Assembly: GCA_013388805.1 (NCBI GenBank)
Contig: JACAEO010000087.1
Coordinates: 1-34,703 of the forward strand
From: Chloroflexota bacterium
Lineage (GTDB): Bacteria > Chloroflexota > Chloroflexia > Chloroflexales > Chloroflexaceae
Direction: 5' to 3'
Length of the DNA stretch: 34,703 nt
Positions within the stretch are counted from its first letter, which is position 1, and each line of letters starts with the position of its first letter. The notes beneath the pieces were generated by a model. The model saw nothing but the letters and a program-made list of their open reading frames with translations, ran no database searches and was not told the DNA's origin. Positions 18,501-26,056 of this stretch are shown piece by piece. A program made the translations under genes and the position numbers.

Positions 18501-20440
18501 TCGCGCCCCTGCTGCACCTCGGTTGGCAGGCCCGGAGCTGGATTGGCGCGCCGCTGCTGGTTGATAACGAACTGGTGGGCATCCTGGCGGTTGGCGCCGA
18601 GACCGCCCACTCCTACGACGGCGAAGCGGTCGAGGTGACCTTTACCCTCGCCAACCAGGCCAGCCAGGCCATCCAGAACGCGCGGCTCTTCGACCAGATC
18701 TCCAATCTCGCGGCCGACCTCGAACATCGCGTGAGCGAGCGCACCGCCGAGGCCGAGCGCACCGCCCGGCAACTCGCCGAGGAGAAGGAGCGCCTGGAGG
18801 CGGTCTACGCGATCACGCTGGAGTTGACCACGCAGCTCGACCTCGACGCGATCATTCGCCGTGCCCTGGAGTTGATCTCGCGCAACCTGGGTGTGAGTCG
18901 CGGCTCGATCATCCTGCGCGACCCCGCGAACGCCGAGCTGGTCTGCCGCGCGGTGCTCTACGATCGGGGCACCGTGCAAGGGGCAAACATTCCGCTGCGC
19001 TTCATTGGTGGCCAGAGCCTGGCCGGCTGGGTGATGCACCACCAGGAGTCGGTCAACATCCCCGACGTACAACGTGACCCGCGCTGGCTCTACGAGCCCG
19101 GGCGCGCCGATACGGTGCGCTCCGCCGCTGGCGTGCCGCTCAAGACCAGCGATACACCGCTGGGGGTGCTCATCCTCACCAGCCCTGAGGTTGGCTATTT
19201 CACCGACTCGCAGATGAACCTGCTGGGGACGATTGCCGGTGTGGTGGCCGCCGCCGTAGCCAATGCCCAGCTCTATAGCTACATCAACGATCTCGCCGGC
19301 TCCAACGCCGTGCTACTCGAAGAACAACGCGAAGAGACCTCAAAGAGCAATGCCGTCTTCCAGTCGCTCAGCGAAGGCGTGATCGTGCTCGATCCCAACC
19401 AGCACGTGATGCTCTACAACCCGGCCGCCGAGAAAGTGCTGGAGATTCCTGCCGAGGTGATGCTCAACCAGCCGCTCAGCCTGCTGGACGCCTACGGCAT
19501 TGATGAGAGTGAGCGCAAACGAGCGCACACGATCTATAGTGGCCTGCTCGCTGGCCTGCGCCACGTGCACGAGGGCTCGAAGACCTACTCGACCTACCTC
19601 GATCTGACTGATCCGACCCAGGTGATCGCGGTAAATCTGGCACCGGTGATGGGGCCCGACGGTCAGCGCTACGGCGACGTGGCCGTGTTCCGCGACATCA
19701 CCCGTGAGATCGAGGCTGACCACGCCAAACGCCAGTTCATCTCCGACGTGAGCCACGAACTGCGTACGCCCCTGACCGCGGTGAAGGGCTATATTGATGT
19801 GCTGCTGCTCGCCGGGACCGAATCACTCAGCGAGGAACAGGTCGGCTATCTGCAGATCATTCGCAATAATACCAACCGGCTGCGTTCACTAATCGAAGAC
19901 ATTCTCGATTTCGCCCGCCCCGACTCCAAGCAGAAACTCAACTTCACGCAGGTGGAGTTTCCGGCGGTGATCAACGAAGTCGTACAATCGCTCCGGTTGG
20001 AGTATGAACGCAAGGCCATGCAGGTGACGATCGAGGTTGCGCGGAGCCTGCCGCCCGTGGTGGCCGACCAGAAACGGATCACCCAGGTCTTCCAGAACCT
20101 GTTCTCGAATGCGGTCAAATACACCTATGAAGGTGGGCGCATTCAGGTGCGGGTCTACCTGAACCGCGCCAACATGCTGCAGGTTGACGTCGAGGACAAC
20201 GGGGTGGGTATGACTCGAGAACAGCTGAAGAAGCTCTTCCGGCCATTCTACCGGGCGGACAACCCGCTGCGTGACGTGGCAGGCGGCACCGGCCTGGGGC
20301 TCGCGATCGCCAAGCAGTTTGTGGAGCAGCACGGCGGTGAGATGTGGGTGCAGAGCGAGCATGGCAAAGGCAGTACCTTCAGCTTCATGGTGCCGCTCCA
20401 GCAGCATGAGGCCAGTCAGCCCGACGAGGACGCCGAGTGA
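12527..20440 (+). CDS. Giant hybrid-type sensor histidine kinase with about twelve GAF domains, PAS, HisKA and HATPase
   Basis: A 2,637-residue cytoplasmic sensor kinase without obvious membrane segments. GAF-like units repeat about every 170-200 residues, each opening with an L-D-x-x-x-L-L type helix and closing with ANQAAxAIxNARLF plus a coiled linker. Approximate unit starts are residues 144, 304, 484, 658, 863, 1052, 1225, 1407, 1571, 1744, 1908 and 2102; residues 1-140 look like a degenerate thirteenth. A longer coiled coil (about 2060-2100) precedes the last GAF. PAS begins near 2276 (AVFQSLSEGVIVLD). HisKA has the phospho-acceptor H in SDVSHELRTPLTAVKGY (about 2410), then the N box (FQNLFSNAVKYT), G1 (DVEDNGVGMT) and G2 (GGTGLGLAIAKQF). 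No GAF cysteine suited to bilin attachment was noted. The ATG at 12527 has a weak, distant AGGAG; the frame opens at 12443, so the start is uncertain. The stop overlaps the next gene. Confidence 0.9.
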   Translation: MDMTIAPSSTSSWELLAQLAYCAQDGTADFAAPACARKLGDLIARFLPAPAGRLELIEDDLVVAEVDWGSLPAPGTPLLMQAEQELIGRLFLGEVAANLDPAFASALSAQLALLLLTRRRAEEAWLVEQTRALVAASLERVGTLDTRTLLQSVLTRAALLLGIEQGAIYALDEADSQLTLLAAGDGAFRYPGTLPLGGPSLPARVAASRSAEVGSLHPAGRQRGGAAHAARLALAVPLLAQEALDGVLVLLLTREGASHRMRRLADTFAEQVTLLVRNAQLFSQQQQRARELFVLYENSQAINATTQLESMLNRATENIALALTADYCAVLLLDDQPPATLRIVAAYSEPGQTSRHTATNPPIGNGTALADAATIMAQVGRGDHLLIDDTAAIAAHNPLAATLASDGCRSALLLPLRGKDETVGLLIVGFARARRPVPPAERNLAQVLAAQVATAIFNRRLYLAEQRRASELALLQRVSQRLNAGLDRDETLAAILEGAQSLTNFSGARLCLYDRHSRSLRPALSQGLLGPEQRDTALSEWLVRHQRPLHVADLQQPLPSLNDLEHQHTPRLATGAPARAYLGVPLRLGDELLGTLELFSALPNTFSADDARLLAIVAGQSAQAIANATRYEQADTSLRARIEQLRALQRVSSQLAITLDQNEILEYVLEQALRATGATQGLIALRAAEGGTDRQVALSALGGQHAPEIYRHAIDDAVGVDDASYVVVEAVGFAASHRATLIGSPLPAGLITAHSALARREPEICDELDPAELIVVRSPAARSALAAPIFYQAGVYGVMLLLAPRPHGFDHDAVEFLRALTHQTAVGIGNAQRYAELEHLYRVHKSRAQILNNVLEIGQALRADRNLQSLLEQVGYSAIESANFRTILFCLTDRDRPEVLRPVAAAGIPLSELERMARAPLPADLALSYLDARFRMDRCYFVPAEAACQLEAGYHTAVFGYLPFTDARGPGEWQPEDRLCVPLYSTERDLLGLMFVGDPQDRQRPTLRAVEPLAIFADQAAIAIENHALLDDARARAEQMAALFQVGTALSATTDLDALLHSVYQEIVAYLGTPSSFFIASNQPEHDQVRYELCVHQGAVIERFQKLVVPRTGLTALVISSGQPLLVDDLRNDPRSAEPGGPAVEGAGEARSWLGVPLISQGRVIGVLCVQDTAPAAFGERDRQFLAALANQLAIAMERATLFAERERRIAELNVINRIGQITSSTLDLEQMLRQTYAQLAAFLALDSFCIFIYHEEENQITLSLEVDAGREVLDRSTRQPVPDSLVAAIIQTREPLHFHDAHAECQSRGFQPVSVEGDRQPAAWLGVPLIVGDGSVVGVIVVMSYQPGLYGERELAFMTTVANQTSTAIARAQAFASAERSAAALRQKVVEQTTLLDAAQILSSLLRPQEVLDKLMELVNRRLNVTTVALWTIDEDNVLVPAALDGIPLEQGRAMRVPVGQGLTGRVAALGRPLVIDDVNEQGGSLFPVYQREHHLIAFMGVPVVYRERIIGVLSVMTNTPRHFSADEQALLAGLANQAATALENARLFEEREQRINELTTINKISAAVNATLDMQALLEKLHAGIGEVLDVSTSLIGIYDGPGETLHYPLAYARGQRVSMPARALPRGVSGLVIRSGQPLLLRSREEAQQLGLVLADDHIGDEPVVAQSFLVAPVLFGSNVLGVINIQSAEPRAFDENDRRFLTTVANQAAVALNNARLFSETSQNAREMTTLFEVTQNLAGTLDPDATMQLVADAALSLLGAELCAVLRLDQRGRIVAQVLVEQHTPRPDLHLDIRLDGMTARLLASEQPLAIPDLLEHAGANPDALAKGIRSVLGIALGAVDERLGVLWVGLRRPHEWSEHQISLCSILANQASQALKSAQLFQLEQQRRRLADTLRDVAQSFTSTLALKEIQTLILNQLSRVVAYESAAVLLRDEGYGHLHITEARGLSEPALLAAAFDVEQHELLATMTCERRPVLIDDGLQDNRFAPLLHLGWQARSWIGAPLLVDNELVGILAVGAETAHSYDGEAVEVTFTLANQASQAIQNARLFDQISNLAADLEHRVSERTAEAERTARQLAEEKERLEAVYAITLELTTQLDLDAIIRRALELISRNLGVSRGSIILRDPANAELVCRAVLYDRGTVQGANIPLRFIGGQSLAGWVMHHQESVNIPDVQRDPRWLYEPGRADTVRSAAGVPLKTSDTPLGVLILTSPEVGYFTDSQMNLLGTIAGVVAAAVANAQLYSYINDLAGSNAVLLEEQREETSKSNAVFQSLSEGVIVLDPNQHVMLYNPAAEKVLEIPAEVMLNQPLSLLDAYGIDESERKRAHTIYSGLLAGLRHVHEGSKTYSTYLDLTDPTQVIAVNLAPVMGPDGQRYGDVAVFRDITREIEADHAKRQFISDVSHELRTPLTAVKGYIDVLLLAGTESLSEEQVGYLQIIRNNTNRLRSLIEDILDFARPDSKQKLNFTQVEFPAVINEVVQSLRLEYERKAMQVTIEVARSLPPVVADQKRITQVFQNLFSNAVKYTYEGGRIQVRVYLNRANMLQVDVEDNGVGMTREQLKKLFRPFYRADNPLRDVAGGTGLGLAIAKQFVEQHGGEMWVQSEHGKGSTFSFMVPLQQHEASQPDEDAE

Positions 20441-21273
20441 GCGCGATCCATCTCGACAACCGGCTGGTCCACTACGAGGTCTTTGGCCGTGGCCAGCCGA
20501 TTATCTTCCTGCATAGCTGGCTCGGCTCGTGGCGCTACTGGGTGTCCACGATGGACCTGGCCTCGGAGCGTTACCGCGCCTATGCGCTTGACTTCTGGGG
20601 CTATGGTGAGAGTGATCGGCGTGGCTCCAGCTTCAACATCTCAAGCTACGTCGATATGCTCTGCCGCTTTATGGACCAGATGGGCATGACCGCGGCGAAC
20701 CTGGTGGGCCATGGGATGGGCGGCGTGGTGGCTATCCGGGCGGCGCGCGAGCGCCCCGAGCGCTTCCTCCGTGTGATGACCGTGGCCACCCCGCTGCATG
20801 GCGGCGTGCTGGCGGGGCACGTGAAGCCCGGCGCCTTCTCCAAGCTGCTGGGCCGCGGCCCGTCGCCCAATGTCTGGTCCAGGTTGATCCGGAGCATCCC
20901 GATCGCCGACGCCGAGGTGCAGCAGGAACTGGTCGAGGATACCGAGGGGCTGAGCGACGAGGTGCTCGGGCATGTGCAGCAGTCGCTGCTCGACACGGAT
21001 CTGCGTCCGGCGGTGGGAGCGCTGGCCGTGCCGCTGCTCGCCGTCTACGGCGGCCAGGATCGGATCGTCGCCGCTGAACACGCCAGTTTCCTCAACGAAC
21101 TCGGCGATCGCCCGGTGCAACTGCTCGTGCTGCCGAAGGCAAACCACTTCCCCTTCCTCGAACAGTCCAACATCTTCTCGCGGCTGCTGATCGACTTCCT
21201 CACCTCCAGTGGAACGCCGGTGGAGATAAAGGAGGAGTGGCGCCGCCGGGTCAGTCAGATCGACTACCTGTAG
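20437..21273 (+). CDS. Alpha/beta-hydrolase fold protein with glycine at the nucleophile position
   Basis: A 278-residue alpha/beta-hydrolase: FLHSWLGS oxyanion region, YALDFWGYGESDR, nucleophile elbow GHGMGG (91-96), acid D208 in VYGGQDRIV and base H237 in KANHFPF. The elbow normally reads G-x-S-x-G. Codon 93 is GGG, so the serine is replaced by glycine while Asp and His remain. Hydrolysis by the usual route is not expected. The GTG start overlaps the kinase stop (GTGA, 20437-20440), so translation is coupled to the kinase. In Bacillus the hydrolase RsbQ works with the PAS-phosphatase RsbP as a stress sensor; by analogy this could be a ligand-binding partner of the kinase. That role is inference. 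Confidence 0.87.
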   Translation: MSAIHLDNRLVHYEVFGRGQPIIFLHSWLGSWRYWVSTMDLASERYRAYALDFWGYGESDRRGSSFNISSYVDMLCRFMDQMGMTAANLVGHGMGGVVAIRAARERPERFLRVMTVATPLHGGVLAGHVKPGAFSKLLGRGPSPNVWSRLIRSIPIADAEVQQELVEDTEGLSDEVLGHVQQSLLDTDLRPAVGALAVPLLAVYGGQDRIVAAEHASFLNELGDRPVQLLVLPKANHFPFLEQSNIFSRLLIDFLTSSGTPVEIKEEWRRRVSQIDYL

Positions 21274-21379
21274 TGCTAGTGCGATTGCAGATTGCAGATT
21301 TGCGATGGTAGATTGGGCGCGGCGCAGTTGGACACGGTCGAGGTCGCGCTGATGCCCGAACAGGTCGCCTGATTATGCA

Positions 21380-21610
21380 CTAGGCCAGCACGGCTACCTC
21401 GTAGCCGGCGTCGTTGATCGCCTTGACAATCGCGACCAGGCTGGAGTCGTCGTCGCGCTCGATGCGCACCGTGCGGTCGGCCTGGTTGGCCAGCACCCGC
21501 CGCACGCCGGGGACAGCCTCGACGGCGGCGGCAATCGCCCAGCGGTCGCGCCGGGTACGCATGGTGTCGATGCGGAGAATCTCGAGGATCATCACCTGCT
21601 CGCTTTCCAT
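21380..21610 (-). CDS. Small HMA-fold protein without the metal-binding CxxC
   Basis: A 76-residue protein with the beta-alpha-beta-beta-alpha-beta pattern of heavy-metal-associated domains: ILEILRID, a helix WAIAAAVEAVPGVRRVLAN, RTVRIERD, then SLVAIVKAINDAGYEVAVLA. The CxxC metal loop is replaced by DTMRTRRD, so copper binding through cysteines is excluded. I set the start at the ATG at 21610. The frame stays open to 21907, but that part is repeat sequence and lies upstream of a good promoter. No ribosome binding site is visible and the predicted transcript starts only about 7 nt before the ATG, so translation may be nearly leaderless. The function is unknown. Confidence 0.68.
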   Translation of the reverse strand: MESEQVMILEILRIDTMRTRRDRWAIAAAVEAVPGVRRVLANQADRTVRIERDDDSSLVAIVKAINDAGYEVAVLA

Positions 21611-21624
21611 CACGGTTGCGGCCG

Positions 21625-21654
21625 ATTGTAGCACTGGCAGCAGGGCTGGTGCAA
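21625..21654 (-). promoter_or_regulatory. Promoter of the HMA-fold gene giving a very short leader
   Basis: On the minus strand TTGCAC (21649-21654), 18 nt, TACAAT (21625-21630). The -10 box ends 14 nt before the ATG. Confidence 0.6.
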
Positions 21655-21755
21655 CGTCATTGGGACTTGCCCCGTAAGCCATGGGGCAAAACCGCCTGAT
21701 AGTCCGGTCTTCACCTCCGCACCGCCGCAGTTCTCCAGACCGGCTGTGTGGAGGT

Positions 21756-21856
21756 GGAGCGTTGTGGAGGTGTGGAGCAACGGTCACGCTAAAATGCCCA
21801 ATCCTGGACCACGCCTCACTGCTACACGAGCCTGGGAGCGAGGGCGTCCCGCCCTC
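21756..21856. repeat. Dispersed repeats between the HMA gene and fni
   Basis: Two families meet here. A GTGGAGGTGTGGAGCAACGG-type sequence (about 21756-21820) recurs after nifK at about 31694-31747, with shared downstream matter (ATCCTG, ACCA). Then CCTGGGAGCGAGGGCGTCCC followed by GCCCTC (21831-21856) recurs as inverted arms before ruvX at 33869-33931. The open frames that cross this stretch are therefore not taken as genes. Confidence 0.6.
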
Positions 21857-21925
21857 CGCGCGTCTGCGCGGGCAAGATGTCTTTTCTCCCTGGAGCCCTG
21901 TGCACACCTACCGTGCCCCCATGGT

Positions 21926-21954
21926 TTGACGGCCTCACCCGTTACTGGTATGAT
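21926..21954 (+). promoter_or_regulatory. fni promoter
   Basis: TTGACG (21926-21931), 17 nt, TATGAT (21949-21954), about 45 bp before the fni ATG. Confidence 0.72.
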
Positions 21955-21998
21955 CGGCAGACAAGGCGTCAGAAAGCCGATTGTGCAAGGAGCGTGTG

Positions 21999-23033
21999 AT
22001 GCCCGACTCAGGACAGACCGAGGGGCGCAAGATCGACCATATTCGCATCGTCCTGGGCGAAGATGTGGCGGCCAAGGGTGTGCATACCGGCTTCGGCGCC
22101 TACCGACTCCCGCACACCGCGCTCCCTGAACTTGACCTGGCGGAGGTCGATACCCGGACCCACTTTCTGGGCAAGGTGATCAGCGCCCCGCTGCTGATCA
22201 GCTCGATGACCGGCGGGGCCAGCGTGGCCGAGCGCATCAACCTGGCGCTGGCCGAGGCCGCCGAGCATCTGGGCCTGCCGATGGGCGTCGGCTCGCAGCG
22301 GGCCGCCGTGGTTGATGCGCGCCTCGCGCCCACCTACCAGGTGCGGCGGGTCGCCCCGCGCATCCCGCTGCTGGCGAACCTGGGCGCCGTGCAGTTGAAC
22401 TATGGCTTCGGGGTGGACCAGTGCCGGCGTGCGGTCGAGATGATCGAGGCCGATGCGCTGATCCTGCATCTGAACCCGCTGCAGGAGGCGGTGCAGCCGG
22501 AGGGCAATACCAACTTCAAGGGCTTGCTGGCCCGCATCGAGCAGGTCTGCCGGGCGCTGGAGGTGCCGGTGGTGGTCAAGGAGGTGGGCAACGGCATCGG
22601 CGCCCACGATGCGCGGCGGCTCTATGAGTGCGGCGTGCGGGTGATCGATGTGGCCGGGGCGGGTGGCACGAGTTGGAGCGAGGTAGAGCGCTTCCGCCAG
22701 CCCGACGAGCTGGGACGTCGCGTGGCCGGCGCCTTCGCCGACTGGGGCATCCCCACCAGCGAGTGTATCCGCGAGGTGCGCGCCGCCCTCCCCGACGTAA
22801 CCATCATCGGCTCTGGTGGGGTGCGCAGCGGTGTCGATGTGGCCAAGGCGATCGCCCTCGGCGCGGATCTGGCTGGCACGGCCCGGCCCGCCCTGAGCAG
22901 CGCGATCGATGAACGGGGCGTCGAGGCAGTGGTCGAGGGCCTCACGGCCTTCATGCGCGAGCTGCGCGTCGCTATGTTCTGCGCCGGGTGCGCGTCGCTG
23001 GCCGACCTCGTGCGCGTCGGGGTGACACGGTGA
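21999..23033 (+). CDS. fni: Type 2 isopentenyl-diphosphate delta-isomerase
   Basis: FMN- and NADPH-dependent enzyme that interconverts isopentenyl and dimethylallyl diphosphate, the step that primes isoprenoid synthesis (carotenoids, the bacteriochlorophyll tail, quinones). The 344 residues fit the family. Visible marks are the N-terminal RKxDHIRI, the FMN region [47 protein letters not shown] with the metal/substrate residues, [17 protein letters not shown] and [20 protein letters not shown]. The start is the ATG at 21999, with AAGGAG 6 nt upstream; the TTG at 21981 lies before that site. It is expressed from its own promoter, with recF about 200 bp downstream. Confidence 0.95.
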   Translation: MPDSGQTEGRKIDHIRIVLGEDVAAKGVHTGFGAYRLPHTALPELDLAEVDTRTHFLGKVISAPLLISSMTGGASVAERINLALAEAAEHLGLPMGVGSQRAAVVDARLAPTYQVRRVAPRIPLLANLGAVQLNYGFGVDQCRRAVEMIEADALILHLNPLQEAVQPEGNTNFKGLLARIEQVCRALEVPVVVKEVGNGIGAHDARRLYECGVRVIDVAGAGGTSWSEVERFRQPDELGRRVAGAFADWGIPTSECIREVRAALPDVTIIGSGGVRSGVDVAKAIALGADLAGTARPALSSAIDERGVEAVVEGLTAFMRELRVAMFCAGCASLADLVRVGVTR

Positions 23034-23230
23034 CCGGGTCAGACCAATGACGGTTGGTGATACCGCCCTGTCATGCTTCGCTTCGCTCAGCATCTTCCGC
23101 CTCCTGATGCGGTAAACCCCTCGCTGCGTTTAGGGTGACCATGCGGTAAGCTCAACAAGTATTGGTATTCAGAGCATGTTCCGTCGCCCTCGCACCCGAA
23201 TCACCGTGTCACCGTGTCACCCCCGTACCC
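23034..23230. repeat. Intergenic repeat region between fni and recF
   Basis: The 197 bp contain the palindromic repeat ATGCTTCGCTTCGCTCAGCA(T) at 23073-23093, 20 of 21 bases identical to 2773-2793. Next come ATGCGGTAA words at about 23107 and 23141 and a CACCGTGT tandem near 23201-23218. No coding signal, no clear promoter and no ribosome binding site for recF were found. Confidence 0.5.
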
Positions 23231-24409
23231 ATGTATGTTTCCCAGCTCAGCCTGCGCGACTTCCGCAACTACCGGCGGCTGGATCTGCAGCTTGACCCGG
23301 GGATCACGCTGCTCTACGGCCCGAATGCCGCCGGCAAGACGAGCCTGCTCGAGGCGTTATTCTTCCTCGCCACCACGCGCTCACCCCGTATCAGCGCCGA
23401 CCGCGAGCTGGTGCGCTGGGATGCGGTGGGTGAGGCCGGGGTGACGCCCTTTGCCCGGGTGGCCGCCGAGGTGCAGCGCCGGGCCGGCAAGGTTCGCCTC
23501 GAGGTGATCGTCCAGCGGCGCGCCGACGACGCGGGCCAGCTCACCGGCGCCTCAACCAGGCTGGTGCGCATCGACCGGCGCAACGCCCGCGCGCTCGACC
23601 TGGTGGGCCTGCTGCGGGTGGTGCTCTTCACCCCGACCGACCTGACGCTGGGCGATGGTCCGCCCGCTGAGCGCCGGCGCTACCTCGACATCACGCTCTC
23701 GCAGCTCGACCCGCACTATGTGCGCACGCTCGCCTACTACCAGAAGCTCGCCCAGCAGCGCAACAGCCTGCTGCGGGCCTGGCGCGAGCGGCGCCGCCCG
23801 CCGCGCGCCGTCGATGACGAACTGGCCTACTGGGACCAGGAGTTGGCGGCGGCCGGCGGCTACCTGCTGGCCGAGCGGCTCCGGGCGGTGCGCGAGCTGA
23901 ACCTGATCGTCGGTCCCCTGTTCCAGGCGATCAGCGGCGACGAGACGCCCCTGGCGATCGCCTATCTGCCGAGCCTCGATCTGGGTGAACTGGACGATAG
24001 TGGCGGCCTGGCCACACGGCTCAGCCAGGGGCTACGAGCGGCGCGCAGCGATGAACTGGCGCGGGGCCAGACCCTGATCGGCCCGCACCGCGACGACCTG
24101 GCCTTTACCGTGGGCGGGGTGAACCTGGGGCGTTACGGCTCGCGGGGACAGCAGCGCAGTGTGACGCTGGCGCTCAAGCTCGGTGAGGCCGAGCTCATGC
24201 GGCAGCGCAGTGGCGACGCGCCGGTGCTGCTACTCGACGACGTGCTTAGCGAGCTCGACGCGACACGCCGGAGCCACCTGCTGGCGGCGATCCGCCGCCC
24301 CGCGCAGCAGACGCTGCTCTCGGCGACCGACCTGGCCGACTTCGGGGCCGAATTCCTGGGGGCGATCACGCGCCTGCGGGTCGAAGATGGGCAGGTCTAT
24401 CCGGGGTGA
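23231..24409 (+). CDS. recF: DNA replication and repair protein RecF
   Basis: SMC-like ATPase that helps load RecA at single-strand gaps through RecFOR. 392 residues, as usual. N-terminal [18 protein letters not shown] is typical and sets the start at the ATG at 23231; upstream residues are not conserved. Walker A is [13 protein letters not shown] (about 32-44). The mid-region [31 protein letters not shown] and [11 protein letters not shown] are RecF marks, followed by the signature [16 protein letters not shown] and Walker [13 protein letters not shown]. No ribosome binding site precedes the ATG, so initiation may be leaderless or SD-independent. It is not next to dnaA/dnaN here. Confidence 0.95.
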   Translation: MYVSQLSLRDFRNYRRLDLQLDPGITLLYGPNAAGKTSLLEALFFLATTRSPRISADRELVRWDAVGEAGVTPFARVAAEVQRRAGKVRLEVIVQRRADDAGQLTGASTRLVRIDRRNARALDLVGLLRVVLFTPTDLTLGDGPPAERRRYLDITLSQLDPHYVRTLAYYQKLAQQRNSLLRAWRERRRPPRAVDDELAYWDQELAAAGGYLLAERLRAVRELNLIVGPLFQAISGDETPLAIAYLPSLDLGELDDSGGLATRLSQGLRAARSDELARGQTLIGPHRDDLAFTVGGVNLGRYGSRGQQRSVTLALKLGEAELMRQRSGDAPVLLLDDVLSELDATRRSHLLAAIRRPAQQTLLSATDLADFGAEFLGAITRLRVEDGQVYPG

Positions 24410-24450
24410 GGGGAGGAGCCGGTGTGGAGCGGTGGCGAGCCACGAACACC

Positions 24451-24498
24451 TCCACAGCTCCACAGCTCCACAGCTCCACAGCTCCACAGCTCCACACC
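24451..24498. repeat. 8-bp tandem repeat (TCCACAGC)n between recF and malQ
   Basis: Five perfect TCCACAGC units (24451-24490) and a sixth partial one fill most of the 90-bp gap between the convergent recF and malQ stops. The same word family (CTCCACAG/CTGTGGAG) forms the arms of the hairpin after nifK and occurs near 21756. Copy number may vary between strains. Confidence 0.85.
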
Positions 24499-24499
24499 T

Positions 24500-26056
24500 C
24501 TACACCTCCACCGGGTTGTACACCAGCTCCTCGGCTTCCCTGGCGGGCTTGAGCGCGGCGGGCAGGCGGTCGTAGACCGTGGTGAGGAAACGCAGGCCGC
24601 CGGCGAGGCCCTCATTAAGCGCCTCGGCGCGGAAGCGCCAGGCCCAGTTCTGGCCGAGGTGGCCGGGGGTATTCATACGCGCGTCGGCGCCGAGGCGCAG
24701 CACATCCTGGAAAGGCACGATCGCAAGGTCGGCCACCGACATCAGCGCGAGGCGGATGAGATCCCAGGCGATATCGGCACCGTCACGGCCCAGGTAGGCC
24801 CGCACCTGCTCGCGCTCCGGCTCCGACAGGCCCTGGAACCAGCCGACGCTGGTATTGTTGTCGTGGGTACCGGTGTAGACAACGCAGTTCGGCACGTGGT
24901 AATGGGGCAGGTAGGGGTTCTCGGGCTCGCCGAAGGCGAACTGGAGCACCTTCATGCCCGGGAAGTCGAACTGATCGCGCAGCGCGTGCACGTCCGGGGT
25001 GATCAGGCCGAGGTCCTCGGCGATGATCGGCAGGTGGCCAAGGGCGCGCTCGAGGTGGGCAAACAGATCGGCGCCCGGGCCCTTGACCCAGCGGCCGTTC
25101 ATTGCCGTCTCCTCGGTGGCAGGCACCTCCCAGTAGGCGGCAAAGCCGCGGAAGTGGTCGAGGCGCAGAATATCGACCTGGCTGAAGCTGGCGCGGAGGC
25201 GGGCGACCCACCAGGCATAGCCGTCGCTGGCCATGGTGCTCCAGCGATAGAGCGGATTGCCCCAGCGCTGGCCGGTGGGGCTGAAGTAGTCGGGGGGCAC
25301 GCCGGCGACCACACTGGGGTTGCCGTGGGCATCGAGGAAGAAGCGCTGCTGGTGAGCCCAGACATCGGCGCTATCGAAGGCGACGAAGATTGGCGTGTCA
25401 CCGATGATCTTGATCCCGTGCTCATTGGCGTAGGCCTTGAGCCGGGCCCAGTGGCGGAAGAAGAGGAACTGGAGGAACTGCTGCCAGTCGATCGCCCGTG
25501 CGTGGGTCTGGCGAGCCTGGGCGAGCGCGTCCGGGTCACGCTGGCGCAGGGCCGGCTCCCAGCTATTCCAGGCCTGGCCGCCGTGGGCGTCCTTGAGGGC
25601 CATAAACAGAGCGTAGTCGTCGAGCCAGGCGGCGTGATCGTGCTTGAAGACCTGGAAGGCCTCGCCCACATCAGGGACGCTTCCTTCCTGCATACGCTCG
25701 TAGGCCCGCCAGAGCAGCGGCAGCTTGAACTCCATCACCTCGCCGTAGTGCACCGTATCCAGCGAGAGGTGGCGCTCGGTAGCGGCCGAGGCGACCTCGT
25801 CATAGCCGAGCAGCCCCTTCTGGATCAGTGCGTCGAGACTGATCAGCAGCGGGTTGCCGGCAAAGGCCGAGAAGCACTGGTAGGGTGAGTCGCCGTAGCC
25901 GGTGGGGCCGAGCGGCAGGATCTGCCAGAGACTCTGACCGGCGGCGTGCAGGAAGTCAACGAAGCTATACGCGGTGGGACCAAGGTCGCCAATGCCCCAG
26001 GGGCCGGGCAGCGAGGTCGGGTGCAGCAGAATGCCGCTCGAGCGTGGAAAGCGCAT
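24500..26056 (-). CDS. malQ: 4-alpha-glucanotransferase (GH77, amylomaltase)
   Basis: Cytoplasmic enzyme that moves alpha-1,4-glucan segments between acceptors in glycogen and maltodextrin metabolism. 518 residues is the usual size of the short bacterial amylomaltases. The start RSSGILLHPTSLPGPWGIGDLG is classic, followed by YGDSPYQCFSAFAGNPLLIS. The GH77 catalytic triad is seen as the nucleophile Asp in ILRLDHFRGF, the acid/base Glu in IIAEDLG, and Asp in YTGTHDNNT. The ATG at 26056 is preceded on the minus strand by GAGGAA at a good distance. It is divergent from the nif operon across an AT-richer region and convergent with recF. Confidence 0.97.
   Translation of the reverse strand: MRFPRSSGILLHPTSLPGPWGIGDLGPTAYSFVDFLHAAGQSLWQILPLGPTGYGDSPYQCFSAFAGNPLLISLDALIQKGLLGYDEVASAATERHLSLDTVHYGEVMEFKLPLLWRAYERMQEGSVPDVGEAFQVFKHDHAAWLDDYALFMALKDAHGGQAWNSWEPALRQRDPDALAQARQTHARAIDWQQFLQFLFFRHWARLKAYANEHGIKIIGDTPIFVAFDSADVWAHQQRFFLDAHGNPSVVAGVPPDYFSPTGQRWGNPLYRWSTMASDGYAWWVARLRASFSQVDILRLDHFRGFAAYWEVPATEETAMNGRWVKGPGADLFAHLERALGHLPIIAEDLGLITPDVHALRDQFDFPGMKVLQFAFGEPENPYLPHYHVPNCVVYTGTHDNNTSVGWFQGLSEPEREQVRAYLGRDGADIAWDLIRLALMSVADLAIVPFQDVLRLGADARMNTPGHLGQNWAWRFRAEALNEGLAGGLRFLTTVYDRLPAALKPAREAEELVYNPVEV

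Noticed and set aside
21611-21907. 99-codon upstream extension of the HMA-fold gene
   Set aside because: It runs through dispersed repeats, has no recognisable protein pattern and lies upstream of the predicted promoter and start site.
24451-24498. CRISPR-like array
   Set aside because: The repeat unit is 8 bp with no spacers; it is a simple tandem repeat.
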